From Silanimonas sp. (lineage in GTDB: Bacteria > Pseudomonadota > Gammaproteobacteria > Xanthomonadales > Xanthomonadaceae): a DNA stretch of 64,000 nt. Positions 21,476-29,865 of the stretch are shown here, one piece after another (positions within the stretch are counted from its first letter, which is position 1; each line of letters opens with the position of its first letter). Both the position numbers and the translations under genes were made by a program. The stretch is from assembly GCA_018334015.1 (NCBI GenBank), contig JAGXTI010000029.1, forward strand, positions 1 to 64,000, read 5' to 3'. The notes under the pieces were generated by a model, which was not told the DNA's origin, searched no databases, and worked only from the letters and a program-made list of their open reading frames with translations.

Positions 21476-22993
21476 AGCACAGACGCCTTTTTGCCAGTGG
21501 TGGATCGTTTCGGCACCTCCCGTCGGGTCAGTTTAGGTGCGGCATTGTCGGCTGCGGGGAACTTCGGCGCCATCCACCACCCTTCGCCGCTGGTGACCGT
21601 GGCCTGCTATCGCCTGCTGTTGGCGGTCCTGCAGCGGGTGTTCGGGGCCGATGTTGCCGAACATGGTGCCTCTTGGTGGGTCGCCGGCCGTTTCCCTCCC
21701 GAGCCCCTGAACGCCTACTTCGAAGAGTGGGGCGCGCATTTCGACCTGTTCGATGCCCGGCGCCCTTTTCTGCAGGTAGTCGATCTGCCGCCGGAGCTCT
21801 CGCGCCGGCCGTGGACGGCCCTGGCCGCCGAGAAGTCAAGTGGCAACAACAAGACCCTGTTCGACCACGCGCTGGATGCTGATCCCGAACCGCTGCCGGC
21901 GGCCGATGCCGCGCTCTACCTGCTGGCCGCGCAGGCCATGGCGCTGGGCGGTGGGCGCAGTGCCTTCCAATACACCGCCCACGCTCCCGCGGCAACGGCG
22001 GTGTTGGCTCTGATCACCGGCGAGAACCTGTTTCAAACCTTGCTGCTGAATCTGCTGCCGCAGTCTCGCGCAGAACATGAGCGGGATGTGACCACTTGGG
22101 AGCGGGGGGGGGCGCTGACCGTCGAGCACATGCAGGGTGGCCCGACGGTTGGTTATCGCGGCCCAGCGCAGCTCTACTCCCTGCCCGCGCGCTCGATTCG
22201 CTTGTTCCCCGATGCAGTGGGAGTCATGGTCAACCATGTGGGTCTCGCCAGCGGGGAGCGACTCAAGGACGCGGAGGGAAAGGATCCTATGGTGTCCTAT
22301 CGGATGGACGCCGAACGCGGCCCTGTGCCCATGCAGCTTCATTATGAGCGTGCGTTCTGGCGTGACTTGCATGCCCTGCGGCCGCGCAGCGCTACCGCGC
22401 ACCAAACATCCGGCCATACACCCCCGGCGGTGTTGCGTGCCGCGGCAACTCTACTGAGTCGTGTGCGCAGCGGTCTCAAACCCCGTCTGACGGTGTTCGG
22501 ACAGTGCACCGACAAGGCCAAGGTCGAGCTCTGGCGCTGCGAGAGCGTGCCGCTCTCCCAAGCTCTGCTGAACGACAGCGACGCGTGGGACACCATTCGC
22601 AGCGTGCTGGCTTTGGCAGAAGACCAGGCGAAGGTGTTGCACGATGCGTGTTATCGCCTGGCCTTCGAGCAGAAGAGGGGTGCGCTTGAACCCGACCCCA
22701 AGGCCGTGCGCGCTTTGGTCCAGACCTTCCCCATGCTGCCGATGTACTGGGCCATTCTCGGGGCAGCCTTCAACGACTGGGTCTCGAATTTGGGCGATGA
22801 AGACAGTGATGCCGCCCGTCAGCAATGGCGGAAGGAGGTGGCTTACGCCTTGCGAGATGCCTGGCGCTTGGCCGATCGTGTGGTGCCGGCCACCTATCGC
22901 GGTGATCGCTCGCTCTACGAGGCCGAGAAGGGCATCCGTCGCGCACTGGTCGCTCTGACCCCACAAGACCCATCTATGGAGGACGTGACATGA
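21467..22993 (+). CDS. cas8e: Cascade large subunit Cas8e (Cse1/CasA)
   Basis: Recognises the PAM and recruits Cas3. The 508-aa length is that of type I-E Cse1, and position directly before cse2 supports it. N-terminal sequence MNISTDAFLPVVDRFG and the conserved HHPSPLVTVACYRLLLAVLQ region are typical. The protein contains a run of Gly codons near 22105-22115 (a G-homopolymer), which is in frame. It is the gene whose start is matched by the CreR-like guide. Overlaps cse2 by 4 nt. Confidence 0.93.
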   Translation: MNISTDAFLPVVDRFGTSRRVSLGAALSAAGNFGAIHHPSPLVTVACYRLLLAVLQRVFGADVAEHGASWWVAGRFPPEPLNAYFEEWGAHFDLFDARRPFLQVVDLPPELSRRPWTALAAEKSSGNNKTLFDHALDADPEPLPAADAALYLLAAQAMALGGGRSAFQYTAHAPAATAVLALITGENLFQTLLLNLLPQSRAEHERDVTTWERGGALTVEHMQGGPTVGYRGPAQLYSLPARSIRLFPDAVGVMVNHVGLASGERLKDAEGKDPMVSYRMDAERGPVPMQLHYERAFWRDLHALRPRSATAHQTSGHTPPAVLRAAATLLSRVRSGLKPRLTVFGQCTDKAKVELWRCESVPLSQALLNDSDAWDTIRSVLALAEDQAKVLHDACYRLAFEQKRGALEPDPKAVRALVQTFPMLPMYWAILGAAFNDWVSNLGDEDSDAARQQWRKEVAYALRDAWRLADRVVPATYRGDRSLYEAEKGIRRALVALTPQDPSMEDVT

Positions 22994-23541
22994 ATCATGT
23001 GAACTCCCCTCACCCGCTGGTGACTTACCTGCGCCGGGCGCAGGATCCCGCCGGTGGTGATCGTGCCCTGCTGGCGGTGCTGCGCCGCAGTCTGGGTCAA
23101 GCCCCCGGCGACGACCTGCGTGCAGTGGCCCGATTGGAAGGCCTGATCGTCCGCCTGCAGGGCGAACAGGCACTCGGCGGTGAGCGCCAACGGCGCCATG
23201 CCTACTTGGTCGCCGGCTTGCTGGCATGGTGCCGAACGCCCGGTACCGACAACCTGGCCAGCCTGGGCCACTGTCTGGCACAGCTTTGCCTCTCATCGAA
23301 CCGCGACAAGCAGGATTCCGTCGAGCGCCGCTTGGCGCATCTGGTGGACGCCGATGAGGAGCAGCTGCCGATGTTGCTTCGCGCCACGGTGCGTTTACTA
23401 GACCAAGCAGAGATCGTGCCGGACTTCAGCCTCCTGCTGCGTCAGCTGGATGCTTGGAACCACCCGGATCGCTGGGTGCAGCGACGATGGTTGCGCGACT
23501 TCCATCACTCCCTGTCTACCGACCGCGATGACGCGGCCTGA
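22990..23541 (+). CDS. cse2: Cascade small subunit Cse2 (CasB, Cas11e)
   Basis: Small, Arg-rich, mostly helical 183-aa subunit of type I-E Cascade that stabilises the R-loop. Recognised by position between cas8e and cas7e, size, and features such as ALLAVLRRSLGQ near the N-terminus and the LFLSSNRDKQDS-like segment (LCLSSNRDKQDSVERRLAHLV). ATG overlaps the cas8e stop. Confidence 0.9.
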   Translation: MNHVNSPHPLVTYLRRAQDPAGGDRALLAVLRRSLGQAPGDDLRAVARLEGLIVRLQGEQALGGERQRRHAYLVAGLLAWCRTPGTDNLASLGHCLAQLCLSSNRDKQDSVERRLAHLVDADEEQLPMLLRATVRLLDQAEIVPDFSLLLRQLDAWNHPDRWVQRRWLRDFHHSLSTDRDDAA

Positions 23542-23568
23542 CCTCACCGTGTGAAAAGGAGCTTTGCC

Positions 23569-24753
23569 ATGCAATCACCAATCTACGTTGACTTCCATCT
23601 GCTGCAGAACGTCGCGCCATCGTTGCTCAATCGCGATGACACCGGTGCCCACAAGGATGCCCTGTTCGGTGGCGTGCGCCGGGCCAGGATCTCCAGCCAG
23701 TGCCAGAAACGCGCGATGCGCGAGCACTGGCGGCATACGGCAGCACTTCCGAAGGATGAGCAGGCGGTGCGCACCCAGTACCTGCTGCAGGCGCTGGTGG
23801 AGCGGCTGGCTGCACTGGGACGACCAGCCAGCGAAGCGGCTGCGCGAGTGCGTCTGGCTTTGGGCGGCCTGAAGCTGCAAGCCGACGATGACGGGCGCTC
23901 GCAGTACCTGTTGTTCTTGGGTGCCGATGAGTTGAATCGTCTGGCGGCGGTGATCGCGCAGTACTGGGACATGCTGATGCCTGCGGAGGCTGTAGAGCCC
24001 GAAGCCGAGAGTGGTGCTGGCAAGAAACCTGTCAAGACCAGCAAGAAAGCCGTCAAGGCCGCGGCTAAGGATGCTTGCCCCGCCGAGGTGATCACGGCGC
24101 TGGAGCAGGCCCTGACCGATACCCGGTCGCTGGAAGTACGCCTGTTCGGCCGCATGTTGGCTGATCGCCCCTCCTTCAACAGCGATGCCAGCCTGCAGGT
24201 GGCTCATGCGCTCGGTACCGCAGCGCTGGAGCGCGAGTTCGATTTCTTCACTGCGGTGGATGACCTGCAAGCGCAGGACTCCGCCGGCGCAGGCCATCTG
24301 GGCCAGTTGGAGTTCGCCAGCACTTGCTTCTACCGCTACGCCACGCTGAACCTCCGCGAGCTACATGCCCTGCTGGGTCGGCAGCGCGAAAGCACCGAAC
24401 GCGCGCTGCGTTTGCTGGGCGACGCCATTACGCATGCCTTGCCCAGCGGCAAGCAGAACACCTTCGCCGCACATCAGAAGCCGGCGTTCGTCGGCATCCA
24501 GATCGGCACTCAGCCACGGTCACTCGCTAATGCGTTCGAGAAGCCGATACGGGTGCGGCGCGATGGGCTGTCGCTGACCGGCAAGTCGGTCAGGCAACTC
24601 GACACCTTCCGGCAGCGCCTCAATGCCAGCTATGGAGAAACCGGTGCCTTCTATTTCCACGACCTGAGCGATGCCAAGCTGCAAGGGGGCCGGGAAACCG
24701 TGGGCGCTGCGTTGACGGTGGCCATGGCCGATGCCCTGCAGCGCCTAGGGTGA
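23569..24753 (+). CDS. cas7e: Cascade backbone subunit Cas7e (Cse4/CasC)
   Basis: Six copies line the crRNA in type I-E Cascade. The 394-aa protein starts YVDFHLLQNVAPSLLNRDD and has the conserved FGGVRRARISSQCQKRA. The ATG at 23569 is chosen because AAGGAG lies 8 bp upstream; a GTG at 23551 precedes the Shine-Dalgarno. A Lys/Ala-rich segment at about 141-172 (including GKKPVKTSKKAVKAAAK) looks like an insertion, making it some 30 residues longer than the E. coli protein. Confidence 0.94.
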   Translation: MQSPIYVDFHLLQNVAPSLLNRDDTGAHKDALFGGVRRARISSQCQKRAMREHWRHTAALPKDEQAVRTQYLLQALVERLAALGRPASEAAARVRLALGGLKLQADDDGRSQYLLFLGADELNRLAAVIAQYWDMLMPAEAVEPEAESGAGKKPVKTSKKAVKAAAKDACPAEVITALEQALTDTRSLEVRLFGRMLADRPSFNSDASLQVAHALGTAALEREFDFFTAVDDLQAQDSAGAGHLGQLEFASTCFYRYATLNLRELHALLGRQRESTERALRLLGDAITHALPSGKQNTFAAHQKPAFVGIQIGTQPRSLANAFEKPIRVRRDGLSLTGKSVRQLDTFRQRLNASYGETGAFYFHDLSDAKLQGGRETVGAALTVAMADALQRLG

Positions 24754-24759
24754 GTCGCC

Positions 24760-25431
24760 ATGCCCACCCTGCTGATTACCTTGGATGCGCCGATGCAAAG
24801 CTGGGGCACGCGCTCACGTTTCGATCAGCGTGACACCGAGCTCGAGCCCAGCAAGAGCGGCGTCATCGGTCTGCTGGCCGCGGCCTTGGGTCGGCCGCGT
24901 GAGGCCGATGTCGACGACCTAGCAACCCTGCGCTTTGGCGTGCGGGTGGATCGCGCCGGCACCTTGGCCAAGGATTTCCATACTGCGCAGAACATCCTGA
25001 AGGCCGATGCCTCGGGGCGACAGGATACGGCAGTTACCGAACGTCATTACCTCGCCGAAGCAGCTTTTACCGCCGGGCTTGAGGGGTCGGATCGCCAGTT
25101 CCTTGGACACCTGCACGCCGCACTGCAGGCGCCGCACTGGCCGTTGTTCCTCGGCCGCCGATCCTTCCCGCCGGGCCTGCCGCTGGTGGGCGATGTGGAG
25201 CGGTATGTGGTGGATAGCCCGCTGATGGAGGCGCTGACAACGTTCCCGCTCCGTCCTCTCCATGGCGACGCGCCTAGCGCGGCACGTGCCTGTGTGCTGT
25301 GGCTGGAGCATGACGCCCCTACTGGGCATGTGCGCCACGACCAGCCCATTGACGATTTCCGCCGCCGCGGCTTCGGCCTGCGGCATGTACGCAGGGAGGT
25401 GTGCGATGTACCTGTCGAAGTTGCGGCTTGA
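24760..25431 (+). CDS. cas5e: Cascade subunit Cas5e (CasD)
   Basis: Binds the 5' handle of the crRNA at the foot of Cascade. The 223-aa protein begins with the RAMP-like TLLITLDAPMQSWGTRSRFDQRDTE and carries FLGRRSFPPGLPL typical of CasD. Starts 6 bp after cas7e and overlaps cas6e by 26 bp. Confidence 0.94.
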   Translation: MPTLLITLDAPMQSWGTRSRFDQRDTELEPSKSGVIGLLAAALGRPREADVDDLATLRFGVRVDRAGTLAKDFHTAQNILKADASGRQDTAVTERHYLAEAAFTAGLEGSDRQFLGHLHAALQAPHWPLFLGRRSFPPGLPLVGDVERYVVDSPLMEALTTFPLRPLHGDAPSAARACVLWLEHDAPTGHVRHDQPIDDFRRRGFGLRHVRREVCDVPVEVAA

Positions 25432-26017
25432 TCGCCGTTGCTCAGCGGTTCGGCGCGATCTGGGTAACCCGTGGGAGCTGCATCGCAGCCTGTGGTCGGC
25501 TTTCCCAGCCGACCTTGCCGCACTGCCGGAACGGGTGCTGTGGCGCCTGGAACTTGAGCGCGACGGTTCCGCCCAAGTGCTGGTGCAATCACAACTGGTC
25601 CCGACCTGGGAGGCGCTGCTCGGCAAGTATCCCGGCTACACCAGCGAGCCGGTGGCCTGTAAGCCCTATCAGCCGCTGCTGCTCGAAGGCCAGAACTTGC
25701 GCTTTCGCCTCCGAACCAATTGTAGCGTGAAGCGCGACGGCAAACGCCGTGCCGTGGTGGGCGAGGCCGAGCAACTGGCCTGGCTGGCACGCCACGGTGA
25801 ACGCGGTGGCTTTGTCGTGGATGCTGCCGAGGTGCGTGATGAAGGCACCCGAGCCTTTCGAAAGGGCGATCATCAGGCCAAGCTCAGCGTGGCCCTGTTC
25901 GATGGCTGCCTGCGCGTGCAGCAGCGCGAGGCCTTTCTTGCCACCCTCAGCCGAGGCATCGGCCACAGCAAGGGGCTGGGCCTGGGCTTGCTGAGCATCG
26001 CCCCGATGGAAGCATGA
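25406..26017 (+). CDS. cas6e: CRISPR RNA endoribonuclease Cas6e (CasE/Cse3)
   Basis: Cuts pre-crRNA at the 3' base of the repeat hairpin and stays bound. 203 aa from the ATG at 25406 (MYLSKLRL, matching E. coli MYLSKV); an upstream in-frame ATG at 25262 would lie within cas5e. His26 in ELHRSLWSAF corresponds to catalytic His20 of E. coli. The C-terminal glycine-rich loop GIGHSKGLGLGLLSI is the RAMP signature. It should also process the stem of the CreR-like RNA. Confidence 0.94.
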   Translation: MYLSKLRLDRRCSAVRRDLGNPWELHRSLWSAFPADLAALPERVLWRLELERDGSAQVLVQSQLVPTWEALLGKYPGYTSEPVACKPYQPLLLEGQNLRFRLRTNCSVKRDGKRRAVVGEAEQLAWLARHGERGGFVVDAAEVRDEGTRAFRKGDHQAKLSVALFDGCLRVQQREAFLATLSRGIGHSKGLGLGLLSIAPMEA

Positions 26018-26057
26018 ACCCGCCGCCTGCGTGCCCCGCAGGCGGCAAGGAGTGGCC

Positions 26058-27065
26058 ATGGCACGTTTCGAGACCCGCAACCTGCGCGAGCTGCCGAAGC
26101 TGCGCGATGGGCTCAGCTATCTTTACTTCGATCACGGGCGCATTGAGCAGCAGGACAGCAGCATCGCCCTGATCGGCGCACCGAAGGAAGGCGGCGTGCC
26201 CCTGGAAGTCATCGCCGTGCCGGCGGCCGCCCTGGCGGTGCTGATGCTGGGGCCTGGCACCACGGTGACTCATGCCGCCATCAAGGCCTTGGCCGAGAAC
26301 GGCTGCAGCGTGTTGTGGACAGGCGAGGAAGGCCAGCGCTTCTATGCCCAAGGCACAGGTGAAACACGCTCGGCGGCACGCGTGCTCAAACAGGCGCAGG
26401 CAGCGGCCTCGCCCGAGCAGCACTTGCGTACCGTGCTGCGGCTGTACCGGATGCGTTTTTCCGAATCGTTGCCGGCGAACCTGACCCTGCAGCAATTACG
26501 CGGTCGCGAGGGCGTGCGAGTGCGCGATGCCTATGCGCGCCTCGGCCGCGAGACAGGGGTGAGTTGGAAGGGTCGCCTGTATCGGCGTGACCAGTGGCAA
26601 CAGGCCGATCCGATCAACCGCGCCATCTCGGCCGGCAATGCGAGCCTGTATGGCGTCGTGCATGCCGGTGTGGTGTCGATGGGCTTCTCGCCTGCGCTCG
26701 GATTCATCCATACCGGCAAGCAGCTTTCGTTTGTCTACGACATTGCCGATCTGTACAAACTCGACACTGTGCTTCCGGTGGCTTTCGCTTGCGTAGCCGA
26801 GGGTGCGGAGCAGGTGGAAAGCCGTGTTCGCAAAATGCTGCGGGAACACTTCCAGCAGGTCCGCTTGCTGGAACGCCTGAGCACCGACCTTCTACGCCTG
26901 TTCGACCTTGATCCCAGCGAGGCCGATCCTTGGGCGGGCGATGCGGCCGCGCCTGGCGACCTGTGGGATGGTGATGGTCACAGCGTGGGCGGCGGACGCG
27001 CCTGGGACGAGCCACGCGACGACTCCCTCGCCTCTGATCACTCGCCCGACGACCCACGGTTCTGA
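26058..27065 (+). CDS. cas1: CRISPR integrase Cas1 (type I-E)
   Basis: Metal-dependent integrase that inserts new spacers with Cas2. 335 aa; start at 26058 ([15 protein letters not shown]) follows AAGGAG. Conserved segments include [45 protein letters not shown] with the catalytic His and Asp. The last 50 or so residues form an acidic, Gly/Asp/Pro-rich tail ([17 protein letters not shown] onward) longer than in E. coli Cas1 (305 aa), in the region that helps PAM selection there. Confidence 0.95.
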   Translation: MARFETRNLRELPKLRDGLSYLYFDHGRIEQQDSSIALIGAPKEGGVPLEVIAVPAAALAVLMLGPGTTVTHAAIKALAENGCSVLWTGEEGQRFYAQGTGETRSAARVLKQAQAAASPEQHLRTVLRLYRMRFSESLPANLTLQQLRGREGVRVRDAYARLGRETGVSWKGRLYRRDQWQQADPINRAISAGNASLYGVVHAGVVSMGFSPALGFIHTGKQLSFVYDIADLYKLDTVLPVAFACVAEGAEQVESRVRKMLREHFQQVRLLERLSTDLLRLFDLDPSEADPWAGDAAAPGDLWDGDGHSVGGGRAWDEPRDDSLASDHSPDDPRF

Positions 27066-27069
27066 CGCC

Positions 27070-27405
27070 ATGATCGTGCTGGTTCTTGAGAAGGTTCCCC
27101 CTCGCCTGCGCGGCGAACTATCGCGCTGGTGCATCGAGGTGGCCACCGGTGTGTTCGCCGGCACGGTGAGCGCCGTGGTGCGCGATCTGCTGTGGGAGAA
27201 GTGTTGCCACAAGCGCGAGGCAGGCCGTTGCGTTCTCGTGCATCCCGCCCGCAACGAGCAGGGGTTTCTGATTCGCATGGACGGCGACAACGACCGCCGC
27301 GTGGTTGACTTCGATGGTCTCGCCCTGGTGGCCGTCCGCACCGCCCGTGCCGCGCAACACCAACGCCGCCGCTCACGTAGACTTTCGACGCCCCAATGCA
27401 GCTAA
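27070..27405 (+). CDS. cas2: CRISPR adaptation protein Cas2 (type I-E)
   Basis: Structural partner of Cas1. 111 aa, starting [20 protein letters not shown], the I-E subfamily signature. The conserved fold ends near residue 92 ([10 protein letters not shown]); about 19 further residues, rich in Arg, Gln and Ser, have no counterpart in the 94-aa E. coli protein and are encoded by DNA that probably also acts as the array leader. The stop is only 19 bp before the first repeat. Confidence 0.93.
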   Translation: MIVLVLEKVPPRLRGELSRWCIEVATGVFAGTVSAVVRDLLWEKCCHKREAGRCVLVHPARNEQGFLIRMDGDNDRRVVDFDGLALVAVRTARAAQHQRRRSRRLSTPQCS

Positions 27406-27424
27406 GTGCCTGATTTTGGCAAGC
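27378..27424 (+). promoter_or_regulatory. Probable compressed CRISPR leader
   Basis: Only 19 bp separate cas2 from repeat 1, too little for a normal 60-100-bp leader. A TAGACT -10-like hexamer (27378-27383) within the last codons of cas2 would start a transcript near 27390. A short A/T-richer stretch (27393-27420) follows. No clear IHF site was found. The leader side is inferred from the repeat orientation and the variant repeat at the other end. Confidence 0.45.
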
Positions 27425-28495
27425 GTCGTCCCCACACGCGTGGGGGTGAACCGCCGCCGCTGTTCATCAGGGAACTGACGCTGGTGTCGTCCCCACACGC
27501 GTGGGGGTGAACCGCGAGCGCCCGCGCCAAGATCGGCACCGTTGACGTCGTCCCCACACGCGTGGGGGTGAACCGGAGTCGCAGCCGGCCCCGACGCTGA
27601 ACGTGTCCGTCGTCCCCACACGCGTGGGGGTGAACCGCCAAGCGCAGCACGAAACACATCCGCGCCGTGGTCGTCCCCACACGCGTGGGGGTGAACCGGC
27701 TCCCACACATCGTTCAACCTGTGACGCCGAGTCGTCCCCACACGCGTGGGGGTGAACCGAACGGCGATCAGCGCGACGTGCCGCTCTCGTCGTCGTCCCC
27801 ACACGCGTGGGGGTGAACCGAGGTGCTGCCGAATCACGATGCCGAAGGGGCCGTCGTCCCCACACGCGTGGGGGTGAACCGGCGCCGCATGGGTACCCAC
27901 TTGGACGCGCGACGTCGTCCCCACACGCGTGGGGGTGAACCGAGATTGCCGGCGTCGATCTCAAGACCGCCAGTGTCGTCCCCACACGCGTGGGGGTGAA
28001 CCGATCGGGCGCCACAGTATCGATCCATCCTCGGTGTCGTCCCCACACGCGTGGGGGTGAACCGGAACGTGAGCGTGGCCACCGCCGGTGCGATATGTCG
28101 TCCCCACACGCGTGGGGGTGAACCGAAGGCCTTCACCTCCTCGATGTCCTTGCAGACGTCGTCCCCACACGCGTGGGGGTGAACCGAACTGTTGCGCAAC
28201 GGCGCGCACGATGTCAGTGCGTCGTCCCCACACGCGTGGGGGTGAACCGACCAGGGGCGGCCTCTACGTCTGCCATCAGATCGTCGTCCCCACACGCGTG
28301 GGGGTGAACCGAGAACCCAGCCGCGTTCATGACGCTGGTCGGCGTCGTCCCCACACGCGTGGGGGTGAACCGACTGACCCTCGCGCCACACTGGCGCGCC
28401 ACACTGTCGTCCCCACACGCGTGGGGGTGAACCGGCGCAGCTCTCGCCGGCCCAGCAGGTGATTGCGTCGTCCCCACGCGCGTGGGGGTGAACCG
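27425..28495 (+). CRISPR. Type I-E CRISPR array, 18 repeats and 17 spacers
   Basis: The 29-bp repeat (starts GTCGTCCCCACACGCG, ends TGGGGGTGAACCG) is palindromic at its centre and ends with the type I-E crRNA handle GTGAACCG, so the plus strand is transcribed. Starts: 27425, 27486, 27547, 27609, 27670, 27731, 27792, 27853, 27914, 27975, 28036, 28097, 28158, 28221, 28283, 28344, 28406, 28467. Spacers are 32 nt except numbers 3, 14 and 16 (33 nt) and 13 (34 nt). All repeats are identical except the last, with A to G at position 13, marking the old end. No spacer duplication was noticed. No match between a spacer and the window was noticed by eye. Confidence 0.99.
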
Positions 28496-28651
28496 GCTAT
28501 CAACCGCATCCGCAACATGCGACGTCTTTACGCGCGCGCCATGATTATCCATGGTGCCACAGCGGTCGAGTCCGGCCTATCCACAGGCTGCCGCTTCTGG
28601 CCTCGGGCTGCGACGGGCGATCCATTCGGCTCGACCGCCAGCGTGTCCTGC

Positions 28652-28657
28652 TAGACT
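28652..28657 (+). promoter_or_regulatory. Candidate -10 element of prfB
   Basis: TAGACT, 30 bp before the prfB ATG, expected initiation near 28664. The -35 is poor. The 192 bp between the last repeat and prfB contain no recognisable gene. Confidence 0.35.
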
Positions 28658-28687
28658 GCGCGGTCTTTATCAACACCGGAACGCGCC

Positions 28688-29813
28688 ATGGAGACCAATC
28701 CCGTGCGCCAGCGCATCGCCGAGCTCAAGGGCCGGCTGGATGCGCTGAGGGGGTACCTTTGACTACGACCAGAAGGTCGAACGTCTCGAAGAAGTAAGCC
28801 GCGAGCTGGAAAGCCCGACCATCTGGAACGAGCCCGATAAGGCGCAGGGCCTCGGCCGCGAGCGCGCCGCCCTCGAGAAGGTCGTCCACGGCCTGAAGGC
28901 GCTCGATGAGGGCTTCACCGGCGCGCTCGAGCTGCTCGAACTCGCCGAGATGGAAAGCGACGAGGACACTTTCCACGCGGTGATCGCCGACGTCGATGCC
29001 GGGCAGGCGCACCTCGAGAAGCTCGAATTCAACCGCATGTTCAGCGGCAGGATGGACGCGGCCAATGCCTTCGTCGACATCCAGGCCGGCGCCGGCGGCA
29101 CCGAGGCCCAGGACTGGGCCGAGATCCTGCTGCGCATGTACCTGCGCTGGTGCGAGTCGCGTGGCTGGAAGACCGAGCTGATGGAAGTCAGCGGTGGCGA
29201 CGTGGCCGGCATCAAATCGGCCACCGTGCGCATCGAGGGCGACTACGCCTACGGCTGGCTGAAGACCGAGACCGGCGTGCACCGGCTGGTGCGCAAGTCG
29301 CCGTTCGACTCCGACAACCGCCGGCACACCAGTTTCACCAGCGTCTTCGTCTCGCCGGAAGTCGATGACAACATCGACATCACGATCAACCCCGCCGATC
29401 TCAAGACCGATGTCTACCGCTCCTCCGGCGCCGGCGGCCAGCACGTCAACAAGACCGAATCGGCGGTGCGCATCACCCATGTGCCGACCGGCATCGTGGT
29501 GGCTTGCCAGAACGGCCGCAGCCAGCACCAGAACCGCGACACCGCGATGAAGATGCTTGCCGCCAAGCTCTACGAGCTGGAGATGCAGAAGCGCAATGCC
29601 GAGAAGGACGCGGTGGAGGCCACCAAGTCCGACATCGGCTGGGGCAGCCAGATCCGCAACTACGTGCTCGACCAGAGCCGCATCAAGGACCTGCGCACCG
29701 GCATCGAGCGCTCGGACACGCAGAAGGTGCTGGATGGCGACCTCGACGAGTTCGTCGAAGCGAGCCTCAAGGCCGGCCTCGAGGTCGGCGCGAAACGCAC
29801 CGACGCGGCGTAG
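28688..29813 (+). CDS. prfB: Peptide chain release factor 2, with programmed +1 frameshift
   Basis: RF2 terminates translation at UGA and UAA. Codons 1-24 (ATG 28688 to CTT 28757-28759) are followed by an in-frame TGA (28760-28762); ribosomes must slip +1 and continue with GAC at 28761, giving 374 aa. The body contains the stop-codon recognition region and the catalytic GGQ in [16 protein letters not shown]. The frameshift makes RF2 regulate its own level: low RF2 lets the ribosome pause at UGA and shift. Complete and normal for the family. Confidence 0.97.
28748..28763 (+). promoter_or_regulatory. prfB frameshift signal
   Basis: AGGGGG (28748-28753) acts as an internal Shine-Dalgarno, 3 nt before the slippery CTT (28757-28759), followed by TGA C. 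This equals the E. coli signal apart from TAC for TAT. Confidence 0.95.
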
Positions 29814-29865
29814 CGCCCACTCGTTGCTCCCTCCTCGCTTCACCACTCTTTCCTTCGAAGCCCTC

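Noticed and set aside
22105..22115. G-homopolymer in cas8e suggesting a frameshift or phase variation
   Set aside because: The reading frame continues to a normal-length 508-aa protein, and nothing indicates an alternative frame is used.
28088..28462. Open frames through the CRISPR array encoding repeated VVPTRVGVNR or RFTPTRVGTT peptides
   Set aside because: They are translations of the identical repeats and spacers and appear on both strands. Not genes.
28545..28586. DnaA-box-like words TTATCCATG and CTATCCACA after the array
   Set aside because: Only two imperfect boxes, no cluster, no AT-rich unwinding element, and neither dnaA nor dnaN nearby. Not an origin.
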